A stretch of DNA of 64,000 nucleotides from Dryocola sp032051265 (GTDB taxonomy: Bacteria > Pseudomonadota > Gammaproteobacteria > Enterobacterales > Enterobacteriaceae), in contig DAMBYU010000001.1 in assembly GCA_032051265.1 (NCBI GenBank), forward strand, positions 248,001-312,000. The letters run 5' to 3'. Within the stretch, counting starts at the first letter, position 1. Every line of letters begins with the position of its first letter. This document shows positions 1-8,383 of the stretch, one piece after another. A model generated the notes under the pieces. The model saw only the letters and a program-made list of their open reading frames with translations. It was not told the DNA's origin and made no database searches. The position numbers and the translations under genes are program-made.

Positions 1-2139
1 TCACTGCATATTCGACTTGATAACGTCGCAGTGGTGACGATTGATGTGCCCGGCGAAAAGATGAATACCCTCAAAGCGTCGTTTGGCCCTGAGGTACACG
101 CCATCATCAAACAGGTGAGGGATAATAACAGCCTGCAAGGCCTGGTATTTATTTCCGGTAAGTCCGACAACTTTATCGCGGGCGCGGATATCAACATGAT
201 TGCAGGCTGCCTGAGCGCACAGGAAGCGCAGGCTTTGGCTCGTCAGGGGCAGCAGATTATGGCTGAGATTGCCGCGCTGCCGATCCCGGTGGTGGCGGCA
301 ATTCATGGCGCCTGCCTTGGCGGTGGACTTGAACTGGCGCTGGCTTGCCATTCACGAATTTGTACCGATGATGAAAAAACGAAGCTGGGGCTACCGGAGG
401 TGCAGCTGGGCCTGCTGCCCGGCTCCGGCGGCACGCAGCGTTTGCCGCGTCTGATTGGCGTAAGTAACGCGCTGGATGCCATCCTCACCGGCAAGCAGCT
501 ACGCCCTCGTCAGGCGCTGAAGCTGGGGCTGGTTGACGATGTTGTTCCACAATCCATTTTGCTTAATGCCGCCGTTGAGCTGGCGCTAAAAGGCCGTCAG
601 CCCGCACGTGTTTTACCTGTTCGCGAACGAGTGCTTGCCGGTCCGCTTGGACGCTCGCTGTTGTTCAATATCGTGAGCAAGAAAACGGAACAAAAAACCA
701 AAGGCAACTACCCGGCCGCGCAACGCGTGCTTGAGGTGATAAAAATCGGTCTGGAGCAGGGGGCACATAGCGGCTACGAAGCTGAGGCAAAGGTCTTTGG
801 CGAGCTGGCGATGACGCCGCAGTCCGCCGCGCTGCGTGGGATATTTTTCGCCAGCACGGAGCTTAAAAAAGAGTACGGCAGCGATGCTGCGCCTCGTCCT
901 GTGCATGCAGTTGGCGTGCTGGGCGGCGGGTTAATGGGCGGCGGTATCGCTTATGTCACGGCGACTAAAGGAAATCTTCCGGTACGCATCAAAGATATCG
1001 GCAACGAAGGCATTAACCACGCGCTGAAATACAGTTGGGATCTGCTGGATAAAAAAGTGCGCCGACGACATATGAAAGCGGCGGAACGTCAACGCCAGAT
1101 GGCACGCATTTCTGGCGGAACGGATTACAGTGGTTTTCACAGCCGCGATATCGTGGTGGAAGCCGTGTTTGAAGATCTGGCACTTAAGCAACAAATGGTG
1201 GCAGAAATTGAACAGTACGCCGCGCCGCACACGATTTTCGCCTCTAACACTTCTTCATTGCCTATCGCGGATATCGCCGCCAACGCCGCGCGTCCGGAAC
1301 AGATTATCGGTCTGCACTATTTCAGCCCGGTAGATAAAATGCCGCTGGTGGAAGTTATTCCTCATGCCGGTACTTCTGCGGAAACCATTTCCACAACCGT
1401 TGCTCTGGCGAAGAAACAGGGCAAAACGGCGATTGTGGTAGGGGACAGCGCAGGATTTTACGTTAACCGTATTCTGGCTCCGTATATTAACGAAGCGCTG
1501 CGCTGTCTGGTGGAAGGGGAGCCGATCGAGAAGATCGACGAGGCGCTGGTAAAATTTGGCTTCCCCGTAGGCCCAATCCAACTTTTGGATGAGGTGGGAA
1601 TCGATGTGGGAACTAAAATTAGCCCAATTCTACAGCAGGCTTACGGCGAACGTTTTGCCGCGCCGGATGCGATTGCAGCAATATTGAACGACGATCGCAA
1701 AGGGAGAAAAAATGGACGCGGTTTCTATCTTTATGACCCGAAAGGGCGTAAAAGCAAAAAGCAGGCCGACCCTGCAATCTATAAGCTTATTGGGGTGACG
1801 CCGAAAGCGCAGCTGGCAGCAAAGGCTATTGCTGAACGCTGCGTAATGATGATGCTCAACGAAGCTGCTCGTTGCCTTGATGAAGGCGTTGTGCGCAGCG
1901 CGCGTGATGGCGATATTGGCGCCGTATTTGGGATTGGTTTCCCTCCGTTCCTTGGCGGCCCGTTCCGCTATATGGATAACACTGGAGTGGATGAAATTGT
2001 CGCCACGCTACAGCGTCTATCTGACCAGTACGCAGAGCGGTTTTCACCCTGCGACAGACTGTTAACGATGGTCGGGAATAACCTCACTTTCAGTGATTCG
2101 CTGAAACCTGAAGTGGAAATTGGGGTCAAAGAAGCATGA
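1..2139 (+). CDS. fadJ: Fatty acid oxidation complex alpha subunit FadJ (5' end outside window)
   Basis: Bifunctional enoyl-CoA hydratase and 3-hydroxyacyl-CoA dehydrogenase of the anaerobic beta-oxidation complex, partner of FadI. The reading frame is open from base 1, so the start codon lies just upstream; E. coli FadJ has 714 residues and about 712 codons are visible. The N-terminal hydratase domain shows the oxyanion-hole region GACLGGGLELALA and the LGLPEVQLGLLPG segment with the catalytic glutamates. The dehydrogenase half starts near base 905 with the NAD fold GVLGGGLMGGG and contains SNTSSLPI and the catalytic histidine in GLHYFSPVDK. fadI would be expected upstream. The identification is firm. 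Confidence 0.97.
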   Translation, partial: SLHIRLDNVAVVTIDVPGEKMNTLKASFGPEVHAIIKQVRDNNSLQGLVFISGKSDNFIAGADINMIAGCLSAQEAQALARQGQQIMAEIAALPIPVVAAIHGACLGGGLELALACHSRICTDDEKTKLGLPEVQLGLLPGSGGTQRLPRLIGVSNALDAILTGKQLRPRQALKLGLVDDVVPQSILLNAAVELALKGRQPARVLPVRERVLAGPLGRSLLFNIVSKKTEQKTKGNYPAAQRVLEVIKIGLEQGAHSGYEAEAKVFGELAMTPQSAALRGIFFASTELKKEYGSDAAPRPVHAVGVLGGGLMGGGIAYVTATKGNLPVRIKDIGNEGINHALKYSWDLLDKKVRRRHMKAAERQRQMARISGGTDYSGFHSRDIVVEAVFEDLALKQQMVAEIEQYAAPHTIFASNTSSLPIADIAANAARPEQIIGLHYFSPVDKMPLVEVIPHAGTSAETISTTVALAKKQGKTAIVVGDSAGFYVNRILAPYINEALRCLVEGEPIEKIDEALVKFGFPVGPIQLLDEVGIDVGTKISPILQQAYGERFAAPDAIAAILNDDRKGRKNGRGFYLYDPKGRKSKKQADPAIYKLIGVTPKAQLAAKAIAERCVMMMLNEAARCLDEGVVRSARDGDIGAVFGIGFPPFLGGPFRYMDNTGVDEIVATLQRLSDQYAERFSPCDRLLTMVGNNLTFSDSLKPEVEIGVKEA

Positions 2140-2292
2140 GTTTTGCCTCCCACAGGGAGGTTGTAAACTCGGTGAATGGACGTTGTCTGGTCATTTTGTA
2201 AACTATTATTGACTATACTTGCAGCACTGGAGTAAAAAACAGCGTTTCATTCGGTGTACGGATAAGGCACAATGCCCGGCTACTGAATATAT

Positions 2293-2308
2293 CCTCTCAG
2301 CTGAGAGG
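2293..2308. promoter_or_regulatory. Perfect 16-bp palindrome upstream of sixA
   Basis: CCTCTCAGCTGAGAGG reads the same on both strands and lies 40 bases before the sixA start, within the 208-base gap after fadJ. It could be a dimeric regulator site or a leader hairpin. I do not recognise the owner. Confidence 0.45.
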
Positions 2309-2347
2309 GTCTATTGCGGTATTCCTGGTTAACAAAAGCGGTGCAAT

Positions 2348-2836
2348 ATGCAAGTTTTTATCATGCGTCATGGCGACGCAGCACTCGATGCCGCCAGCGA
2401 CTCGGTACGTCCCTTAACCCAGTGTGGCTGTGACGAATCCCGTGTAATGGCGACCTGGTTGAAAAGTCAGGTAGCGGGTATCGAACGTGTTCTGGTGAGC
2501 CCTTACCTGCGAGCTGAACAGACCCTGGACGTGGTGCGGGAAGCGCTTAATCTCCCGGAAAAAGAAGACATCCTGCCGGAACTGACCCCGTGCGGTGATG
2601 TTGGCCTGGTAAGCTGCTATCTGCAGGCCCTGGCCAATGAAGGCGTTGAATCGGCGCTGGTGGTTTCTCACCTGCCGCTGGTCGGTTACCTGGTGTCTGA
2701 ACTCTGCCCTGCAGAAACACCACCAATGTTCAGCACGTCGGCCATTGCCAACGTCACGCTGGATGCGGAAACCGGAAAAGGGGTCTTTAACTGGCAGATG
2801 AGTCCCTGCAATCTGAGGGTGGCGAAAGCTATCTGA
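2348..2836 (+). CDS. sixA: Phosphohistidine phosphatase SixA
   Basis: Small cytoplasmic histidine phosphatase. In E. coli it was described as acting on the HPt domain of ArcB and later on phosphorylated NPr of the nitrogen PTS. The RHG signature sits at residues 7-9 with the nucleophilic histidine at 8, and a second conserved histidine follows in VVSHLPLVGY. Its 162 residues match the E. coli protein (161). It stands alone between fadJ and a short terminator. In E. coli K-12 a fimbrial cluster lies between sixA and smrB; here only about 125 bases separate them. Confidence 0.95.
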   Translation: MQVFIMRHGDAALDAASDSVRPLTQCGCDESRVMATWLKSQVAGIERVLVSPYLRAEQTLDVVREALNLPEKEDILPELTPCGDVGLVSCYLQALANEGVESALVVSHLPLVGYLVSELCPAETPPMFSTSAIANVTLDAETGKGVFNWQMSPCNLRVAKAI

Positions 2837-2850
2837 CAGCCGTAAGCCTA

Positions 2851-2878
2851 AAAAAGAGCCGCGAAATGCGGCTTTTAT
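2851..2878 (+). terminator. Rho-independent terminator of sixA
   Basis: Stem AGCCGC / GCGGCT around a GAAAT loop, followed by TTTT, directly after the sixA stop codon. Confidence 0.8.
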
Positions 2879-2883
2879 TGTTT

Positions 2884-2962
2884 GTGGCGATGGATGGCGC
2901 GTAAATTATAACTCGGCCAACCCTTTAGGGCGGGTAAGCGAAGCGCCATCCGCCGTCTGGCT
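2884..2962. repeat. REP/BIME-like repeat pair
   Basis: Two facing REP-like units: GCGATGGATGGCGC on the left and GCGAAGCGCCATCCGCC on the right, between the convergent sixA and smrB genes. Related units occur at about 8290-8383 and 24647-24680. Confidence 0.65.
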
Positions 2963-3513
2963 TAAGGCAATTCCGGCGCCTGCCACTCTTCGACCTCAAT
3001 CAGTACCAGCAAAGCCGCATCGCCGCCGTACTCCTTCGGCGCCTGATGAAATGCCATCACATGCGGGTGCTGTGCGAGCCACAGCGGTGTTTGCTGCTTT
3101 AATACATGTTTGCCATGCCCGTGCATTACACAGGCGCAAAAGACGTGTTCACGGCGACAGGCGGCGATCAACGCGCCCAGCTCTTGCTTTGCCTGAAGCT
3201 GCGTCAAGCCGTGCAAATCCAAAAACAGCTCAGGGGAGTAATCACCCCGGCGGATCTTCTTTAATTCGAAATGGTTTACATCTTCACGGACATAGCGCGT
3301 GGGGCCTTCCGTAGCAAGCCTTGGCTGGAACTCGTCGGAAAAATAATGACTGGCGTCCACCTGCTCCTGTAACAGCCGTTTCACCGGTACTTCCCGGGCT
3401 TTTTTACGCACCGGACGCTGAACAATAGTGTCCTGGGTGAGTTTTTTTGTACCGCTCATCAGATCACGGAAAAGGTTCTGATCGTCAACGCTGAGCGAAG
3501 GTTTTTTCTTCAT
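2962..3513 (-). CDS. smrB: Smr-domain endonuclease SmrB (ribosome rescue factor)
   Basis: In E. coli SmrB cleaves mRNA between collided ribosomes. The C-terminal Smr domain shows LDLHGLTQLQAKQEL (DLHG motif) and the HGHGKHVLK motif (GxG). The frame is open up to 3633, but I chose the internal start at 3513 (MKKKPSLSV) because it gives 183 residues, the E. coli length, follows a purine-rich GAGAAAGAG stretch, and the extra 40 residues resemble nothing in the family. The gene is divergent from prmB, 170 bases away. Confidence 0.93.
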   Translation of the reverse strand: MKKKPSLSVDDQNLFRDLMSGTKKLTQDTIVQRPVRKKAREVPVKRLLQEQVDASHYFSDEFQPRLATEGPTRYVREDVNHFELKKIRRGDYSPELFLDLHGLTQLQAKQELGALIAACRREHVFCACVMHGHGKHVLKQQTPLWLAQHPHVMAFHQAPKEYGGDAALLVLIEVEEWQAPELP

Positions 3514-3683
3514 CTCTTTCTCGTCTCGCAACTGCTTTGGCGCCAGTTTACCCGCTTTGTCGCTCATCACTAAATAAAACGCAAATTTCCACCTCGCTGC
3601 GGTGATTGCATGCTGATTTGTCGCGGTCTTCATGGCAAACTAATCGATTATTGAATTAGCGCGAACGGCCTGCGGAGGGCAAC

Positions 3684-4616
3684 GTGGATAAAATTTTCGT
3701 CGATGAGGCAGTGAATGAACTGCACACCATTCAGGATATGCTGCGCTGGGCAGTCAGCCGCTTTAGCGCCGCCAACATCTGGTATGGCCACGGCACCGAC
3801 AACCCGTGGGACGAAGCCGTTCAGCTGGTGCTGCCAAGCCTCTATCTGCCGCTTGATATTCCTGAAGATATGCGCACCGCGCGTCTGACTCCCAGCGAGC
3901 GTCATCGCATCGTTGAGCGCGTGATCCGCCGTGTGAACGAGCGTATTCCTGTCGCCTATCTCACCAACAAAGCCTGGTTCTGCGGCCACGAATTCTATGT
4001 GGATGAGCGTGTGCTGGTGCCGCGTTCACCTATTGGCGAACTGATTACTAACCGCTTTGCCGGTCTTTACGATGCCGAACCACAGCATATTCTGGATATG
4101 TGTACCGGCAGTGGCTGTATCGCCATTGCCTGCGCGTATGAATTCACTAATGCCGAAGTGGATGCGGTAGATATCTCCCTTGATGCGCTGGCGGTTGCCG
4201 AGCAGAACATCGCCGAGCACGGTCTGGAACATCAGGTTACGCCAATCCGCTCCGACCTGTTCCGCGACCTGCCGAAAGTGCAGTACGACATTATCGTGAC
4301 TAATCCGCCGTACGTTGACGCAGAAGATATGTCCGATCTGCCGGGTGAATTCCGCTTTGAGCCTGAGTTAGGGCTGGCGGCAGGAAGCGATGGCCTGAAA
4401 CTGGCGCGCCGCATTCTGGCCTGCGCGCCGGATTACCTGGCCGACGGCGGGATTCTGATTTGTGAAGTGGGTAACAGCATGGTACATCTGATGGAGCAGT
4501 ATCCGGACGTGCCCTTCACCTGGCTTGAGTTCGATAACGGCGGTGACGGCGTCTTTATGCTGACCAAATCGCAGCTTATTGCGGCTCGCGAACATTTCAG
4601 CATCTATAAAGATTAA
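3684..4616 (+). CDS. prmB: 50S ribosomal protein L3 glutamine methyltransferase PrmB
   Basis: SAM-dependent N5-glutamine methyltransferase that modifies ribosomal protein L3. The SAM-binding motif LDMCTGSGCIAIA begins at residue 137 and the glutamine-binding NPPY motif is at 207-210. It starts with GTG after a TGCGGAGGGC ribosome-binding site, and its 310 residues equal the E. coli length. aroC follows 78 bases downstream. Confidence 0.96.
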   Translation: MDKIFVDEAVNELHTIQDMLRWAVSRFSAANIWYGHGTDNPWDEAVQLVLPSLYLPLDIPEDMRTARLTPSERHRIVERVIRRVNERIPVAYLTNKAWFCGHEFYVDERVLVPRSPIGELITNRFAGLYDAEPQHILDMCTGSGCIAIACAYEFTNAEVDAVDISLDALAVAEQNIAEHGLEHQVTPIRSDLFRDLPKVQYDIIVTNPPYVDAEDMSDLPGEFRFEPELGLAAGSDGLKLARRILACAPDYLADGGILICEVGNSMVHLMEQYPDVPFTWLEFDNGGDGVFMLTKSQLIAAREHFSIYKD

Positions 4617-4624
4617 ACAGTACA

Positions 4625-4644
4625 GACGGGCCGCAGGGCCCGTC
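4625..4644 (+). other. Stem-loop between prmB and aroC
   Basis: GACGGGCC and GGCCCGTC form an 8-bp stem with a GCAG loop. No T-run follows, so this is more likely a processing or stability hairpin than a terminator. Confidence 0.5.
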
Positions 4645-4694
4645 GTCCGTCGCTCACAACACAATAAGAACAACGACAACGGTAAGGAGCCGTG

Positions 4695-5780
4695 ATGGCA
4701 GGCAACAGCATTGGACAAGTATTTCGCGTAACGACATTTGGTGAATCCCACGGCATCGCGCTGGGCTGCATTGTAGACGGCGTGCCGCCTGGCATTCCTC
4801 TTACGGAAGCTGACCTGCAACACGATCTCGATCGCCGTCGCCCGGGCACCTCTCGCTACACCACGCAGCGTCGCGAGCCTGATCAGGTAAAAATTCTGTC
4901 TGGCATATTTGAAGGCGTGACCACCGGCACCAGCATTGGCCTGCTGATTGAAAATACCGATCAGCGCTCTCAGGATTACAGCGCCATCAAAGACGTGTTC
5001 CGTCCGGGGCACGCTGATTACACCTACGAACAAAAATATGGTCTGCGCGATTACCGTGGCGGCGGTCGCTCTTCCGCGCGTGAAACCGCAATGCGCGTGG
5101 CGGCAGGCGCCATCGCCAAAAAATATCTGGCGCACAAATATGGCATCACCATTCGCGGCTGCCTGACGCAAATGGGCGATGTGCCGCTTGCAATCAAAGA
5201 CTGGGAACAGGTGGAACAGAACCCGTTCTTCTGCCCGGACCCGGACAAAATCGAAACCCTCGACGAACTGATGCGCGCGCTGAAAAAAGAAGGCGACTCC
5301 ATCGGGGCGAAAGTCACCGTGGTTGCCGATAACGTGCCGCCAGGCCTTGGCGAGCCGGTATTCGATCGCCTGGATGCGGATATCGCCCACGCCTTAATGA
5401 GCATCAACGCCGTGAAAGGTGTGGAAATCGGCGAAGGCTTTGGCGTAGTGAACCTGCGCGGCAGCCAGAATCGCGATGAAATCACCAAAGATGGTTTCCA
5501 GAGCAACCATGCGGGCGGCATTCTCGGCGGTATCAGCAGCGGCCAGCAGATTGTGGCGAATATGGCGCTGAAGCCAACTTCCAGCATTATGGTGCCCGGG
5601 CGCACCATCAATCGCGAAGGGGAAGAAGTGGAGATGGTTACTCGCGGCCGTCACGATCCTTGTGTAGGGATCCGTGCGGTGCCGATCGCCGAAGCGATGC
5701 TGGCGATCGTCCTGATGGATCATATGCTGCGCCAGCGTGCTCAAAACGCCGACGTTACTTTCCCTTTGCCGCGCTGGTAA
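4695..5780 (+). CDS. aroC: Chorismate synthase
   Basis: Converts 5-enolpyruvylshikimate-3-phosphate to chorismate, the last common step of aromatic biosynthesis, using reduced FMN as a cofactor without net redox change. Family motifs are GESHG near residue 16, the RRRPG segment, DYRGGGRSSARETA and RHDPCVGIRAVPIAEAM. A GTG sits one codon upstream, but the ATG at 4695 (MAGNSIGQV) gives the usual 361 residues and follows GGTAAGGAG. mepA starts only 4 bases after the stop, so the two are surely cotranscribed. Confidence 0.97.
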   Translation: MAGNSIGQVFRVTTFGESHGIALGCIVDGVPPGIPLTEADLQHDLDRRRPGTSRYTTQRREPDQVKILSGIFEGVTTGTSIGLLIENTDQRSQDYSAIKDVFRPGHADYTYEQKYGLRDYRGGGRSSARETAMRVAAGAIAKKYLAHKYGITIRGCLTQMGDVPLAIKDWEQVEQNPFFCPDPDKIETLDELMRALKKEGDSIGAKVTVVADNVPPGLGEPVFDRLDADIAHALMSINAVKGVEIGEGFGVVNLRGSQNRDEITKDGFQSNHAGGILGGISSGQQIVANMALKPTSSIMVPGRTINREGEEVEMVTRGRHDPCVGIRAVPIAEAMLAIVLMDHMLRQRAQNADVTFPLPRW

Positions 5781-5784
5781 TGCA

Positions 5785-6609
5785 ATGAAAACCGCTCTTG
5801 TAGGGCTGCTGGCGTTGCTTGCCAGCGCCGCCGCTTTTGCCGCCACGCCGTGGCAAAAAATCAGCCATCCGGTTGTGGGCAGCCCGCAATCTATTGGGGC
5901 TTTTTCCAATGGCTGCATCGTCGGCGCCCAGGCGTTGCCGCTAAACGACGCCCGCTATCAGGTCATGCGCCAGGATCAGCGCCGCTATTTTGGTCATCCC
6001 GATCTGGTGATGTTTATCCAGCGTCTGAGTAATCAGGTGAATCAGCTCGGCCTCGGCACGGTGCTGATTGGCGATATGGGCATGGCCGCGGGCGGGCGTT
6101 TTAGCTCCGGACACGCCAGCCATCAAAGCGGGCTGGATGTCGATATCTTCCTGCAACTGCCTAAAACGCGCTGGACATCCTCGCAGTTGCTTAAACCGCA
6201 GGCGCTGGATTTGGTCGCAAGCGATGACAAACACGTTATTGGGCGTTTGTGGCAGCCGGAAATCGACAGCCTGATTAAACTCGCGGCGAAAGATAACGAC
6301 GTGACGCGCATATTCGTCAACCCTGCCATTAAGCAGCAGCTTTGCCTGAATGCCGGGGCCGATCGCGACTGGCTGCGTAAGGTTCGTCCGTGGTTTGCCC
6401 ATCGCGCGCATATGCATGTTCGCCTGCGCTGCCCGGCGGACAGCCTTGAGTGTGTCGATCAGCCGCTTCCGCCGCCGGGCGATGGCTGCGGTGCCGAGCT
6501 GCAAAGCTGGTTTGCGCCGCCGCTTCCGGGCAGTACGCCGCCGAAGAAGAAAACGCCGCCGCCAATACCCGCCTCTTGCCAGGCCCTGCTGGATAATCAC
6601 CAAATCTGA
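5785..6609 (+). CDS. mepA: Penicillin-insensitive murein endopeptidase MepA
   Basis: Periplasmic zinc endopeptidase that cuts D-alanyl-meso-diaminopimelyl crosslinks in peptidoglycan. A signal peptide covers about residues 1-19 (cleavage near AFA-ATPW). The expected metal ligands are in place: H113 and D120 in GHASHQSGLDVD, and H206, H209, H211 in HRAHMHVRL. The ATG at 5785 gives 274 residues, the E. coli length. The C-terminus is rich in proline and lysine, as in the family. Cotranscribed with aroC. Confidence 0.96.
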   Translation: MKTALVGLLALLASAAAFAATPWQKISHPVVGSPQSIGAFSNGCIVGAQALPLNDARYQVMRQDQRRYFGHPDLVMFIQRLSNQVNQLGLGTVLIGDMGMAAGGRFSSGHASHQSGLDVDIFLQLPKTRWTSSQLLKPQALDLVASDDKHVIGRLWQPEIDSLIKLAAKDNDVTRIFVNPAIKQQLCLNAGADRDWLRKVRPWFAHRAHMHVRLRCPADSLECVDQPLPPPGDGCGAELQSWFAPPLPGSTPPKKKTPPPIPASCQALLDNHQI

Positions 6610-6622
6610 CGGATAAGCACAA

Positions 6623-7420
6623 ATGGAATGGTTTATGGTTTCCCCCCTGATGCTGGTGGCGCTGTTTTTTGTCGCCCTGCTGGCGGGGTTTATTGATGCG
6701 CTGGCGGGCGGCGGCGGGCTGTTGACCGTGCCTGCTTTGCTGGCAGCCGGTATGTCACCCGCTCAGGCGCTGGCCACCAACAAGCTGCAGGCCTGCGGCG
6801 GTTCGGTTTCAGCCTCGCTCTATTTTATTCGTCGCAAAGTGGTGAGCCTTGCCGACCAGAAGCTCAATATTGCGATGACGTTTCTCGGCTCCACAACCGG
6901 CGCGCTGCTGGTTCAGCATGTTAAGTCAGACGTGCTGCGTCAGATCCTGCCGCTGCTGGTGATTGGTATCGGCCTGTACTTTTTGCTGATGCCAAAACTC
7001 GGTGAAGAAGACAGGCAGCGTCGGCTGTACGGCTTGCCTTTTGCGCTCATTGCGGGTGGCTGCGTAGGTTTTTACGACGGCTTCTTCGGCCCCGGTGCGG
7101 GCTCGTTTTACGCGCTGGCGTTTGTGACGCTGTGCGGATTTAACCTCGCAAAATCTACCGCTCATGCCAAAGTGCTGAACGCTACCTCGAACCTCGGCGG
7201 GCTGCTGCTGTTTATCATCGGCGGGAAAGTGATTTGGGGAACCGGCTTTGTAATGATGGCCGGGCAATTTTTGGGCGCGCGCATGGGTTCGCGTCTGGTA
7301 TTAAGCAAAGGGCAGAAACTTATCAGGCCGATGATTGTTATTGTCTCGGCGGTGATGAGCGCCAAACTGTTATTTGATAGCCATGGAACGGAGATCCTCC
7401 ACTGGTTGGGGGTTGCATAA
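6623..7420 (+). CDS. yfcA: TSUP/TauE-SafE family inner membrane protein YfcA
   Basis: Predicted polytopic membrane protein of the sulfite exporter TauE/SafE family (Pfam TauE). It carries the family hallmarks GFIDALAGGGGLLTVPAL at residues 22-39 and the repeat-related GFYDGFFGPGAGS later. Substrate unknown. It has 265 residues; the N-terminus is a few residues shorter than E. coli YfcA (269). It lies 13 bases after mepA and 2 bases before epmC, inside the aroC-mepA-yfcA-epmC-yfcL run. Confidence 0.92.
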   Translation: MEWFMVSPLMLVALFFVALLAGFIDALAGGGGLLTVPALLAAGMSPAQALATNKLQACGGSVSASLYFIRRKVVSLADQKLNIAMTFLGSTTGALLVQHVKSDVLRQILPLLVIGIGLYFLLMPKLGEEDRQRRLYGLPFALIAGGCVGFYDGFFGPGAGSFYALAFVTLCGFNLAKSTAHAKVLNATSNLGGLLLFIIGGKVIWGTGFVMMAGQFLGARMGSRLVLSKGQKLIRPMIVIVSAVMSAKLLFDSHGTEILHWLGVA

Positions 7421-7422
7421 AT

Positions 7423-7971
7423 ATGACCACAGCACACCATTATCAGGAGCTTATCGAGATCTTCGACAGCTGCTTTCAGGATGATTTTAATACCCGTCTG
7501 ATTAAAGGCGACGACGAACCGATCTATCTTCCTGCCGACGCAGAAGTGCCGTACAACCGTATCGTCTTCGCCCACGGTTATTACGCGAGCGGCATACACG
7601 AAATTTCACACTGGTGTATCGCCGGTAAAGCCCGCCGCGAACTGGTCGATTTCGGTTACTGGTACTGCCCGGACGGGCGCGATGCGCAAACGCAAAGCAA
7701 GTTCGAGGATGTGGAAGTTAAGCCCCAGGCGCTGGAATGGCTGCTATGCGTGGCGGCGGGCTTCCCGTTTAACGTGAGCTGCGACAATCTGAGCGGTGAT
7801 GTTGAGCCGGACCGGGTGGCGTTTCAGCGTCGTGTTCACGCCCAGGTCATGACATGGCTTGAGGAGGGCATCCCTGAACGCCCGGCACGTCTGATGGCCG
7901 CTCTGCGCGAATATTATAAAACCCCGCCGGTAACAGCAGAGCTGCTCCCCTGGCCGGAAGATTTAAACTGA
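7423..7971 (+). CDS. epmC: Elongation factor P hydroxylase EpmC
   Basis: Hydroxylates the (beta-)lysylated lysine of elongation factor P, the final step after EpmA and EpmB. It has the same length as E. coli EpmC (182). Likely metal-binding residues lie in HEISHWCIAGKARRELVDFGYWY. It starts 2 bases after yfcA, so translational coupling is likely. Assignment rests on near-complete recall identity to YfcM. Confidence 0.94.
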   Translation: MTTAHHYQELIEIFDSCFQDDFNTRLIKGDDEPIYLPADAEVPYNRIVFAHGYYASGIHEISHWCIAGKARRELVDFGYWYCPDGRDAQTQSKFEDVEVKPQALEWLLCVAAGFPFNVSCDNLSGDVEPDRVAFQRRVHAQVMTWLEEGIPERPARLMAALREYYKTPPVTAELLPWPEDLN

Positions 7972-8000
7972 TTACCTGCAAAACGAGATGAGGAAGTAAG

Positions 8001-8279
8001 ATGATCGCGGAATTTGAAACACGCATTCTGGCGTTAATTGATGGGATGGTTGAGACGGCCAGCGATGACGAGCTGTTTGCCAGCGGTTACCTGCGCGGCC
8101 ACCTCACTCTGGCGGTAGCGGAGCTGGAGCATGGCGACGACCACTCGCCGGAAGCGCTGCATGCGATGGTTTCCAGCAGCCTGGCAAAAGCGATTCAGGC
8201 GGGCGAGCTCTCTCCACGCGATCAGTCTCTGGTGCTGGGCATGTGGGATAACCTGTATAAACAGGCGGAATTTAAGTAA
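8001..8279 (+). CDS. yfcL: Conserved small protein YfcL
   Basis: A 92-residue acidic protein matching E. coli YfcL throughout (MIAEFE-RILALIDGMV, ASDDELFASGYLRGHLTLA). No membrane segment or signal peptide. Function not established. It follows epmC by 29 bases with an AGGAAG ribosome-binding site and ends the operon before a REP pair. Confidence 0.9.
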   Translation: MIAEFETRILALIDGMVETASDDELFASGYLRGHLTLAVAELEHGDDHSPEALHAMVSSSLAKAIQAGELSPRDQSLVLGMWDNLYKQAEFK

Positions 8280-8287
8280 TCCGTAAC

Positions 8288-8383
8288 AGGCGGTGGATGG
8301 CGCTTACGCTTATCCACCCTACAAAACAGGCGAACTTGAAAAGTTCCCAGGCCGGGTAAGCGCAAACGCCACCCGCCATCATT
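8288..8383. repeat. REP/BIME-like repeat pair
   Basis: GGCGGTGGATGGCGCTTACG...TATCCACCCTAC is followed by an inverted partner GGGTAAGCGCAAACGCCACCCGCC, located between the convergent yfcL and mnmC genes. Confidence 0.7.

Noticed and set aside
4368..5390. 340-codon minus-strand frame antisense to prmB end and aroC
   Set aside because: Shadow of aroC; arginine/histidine-rich composition and no ribosome-binding site or family motif.
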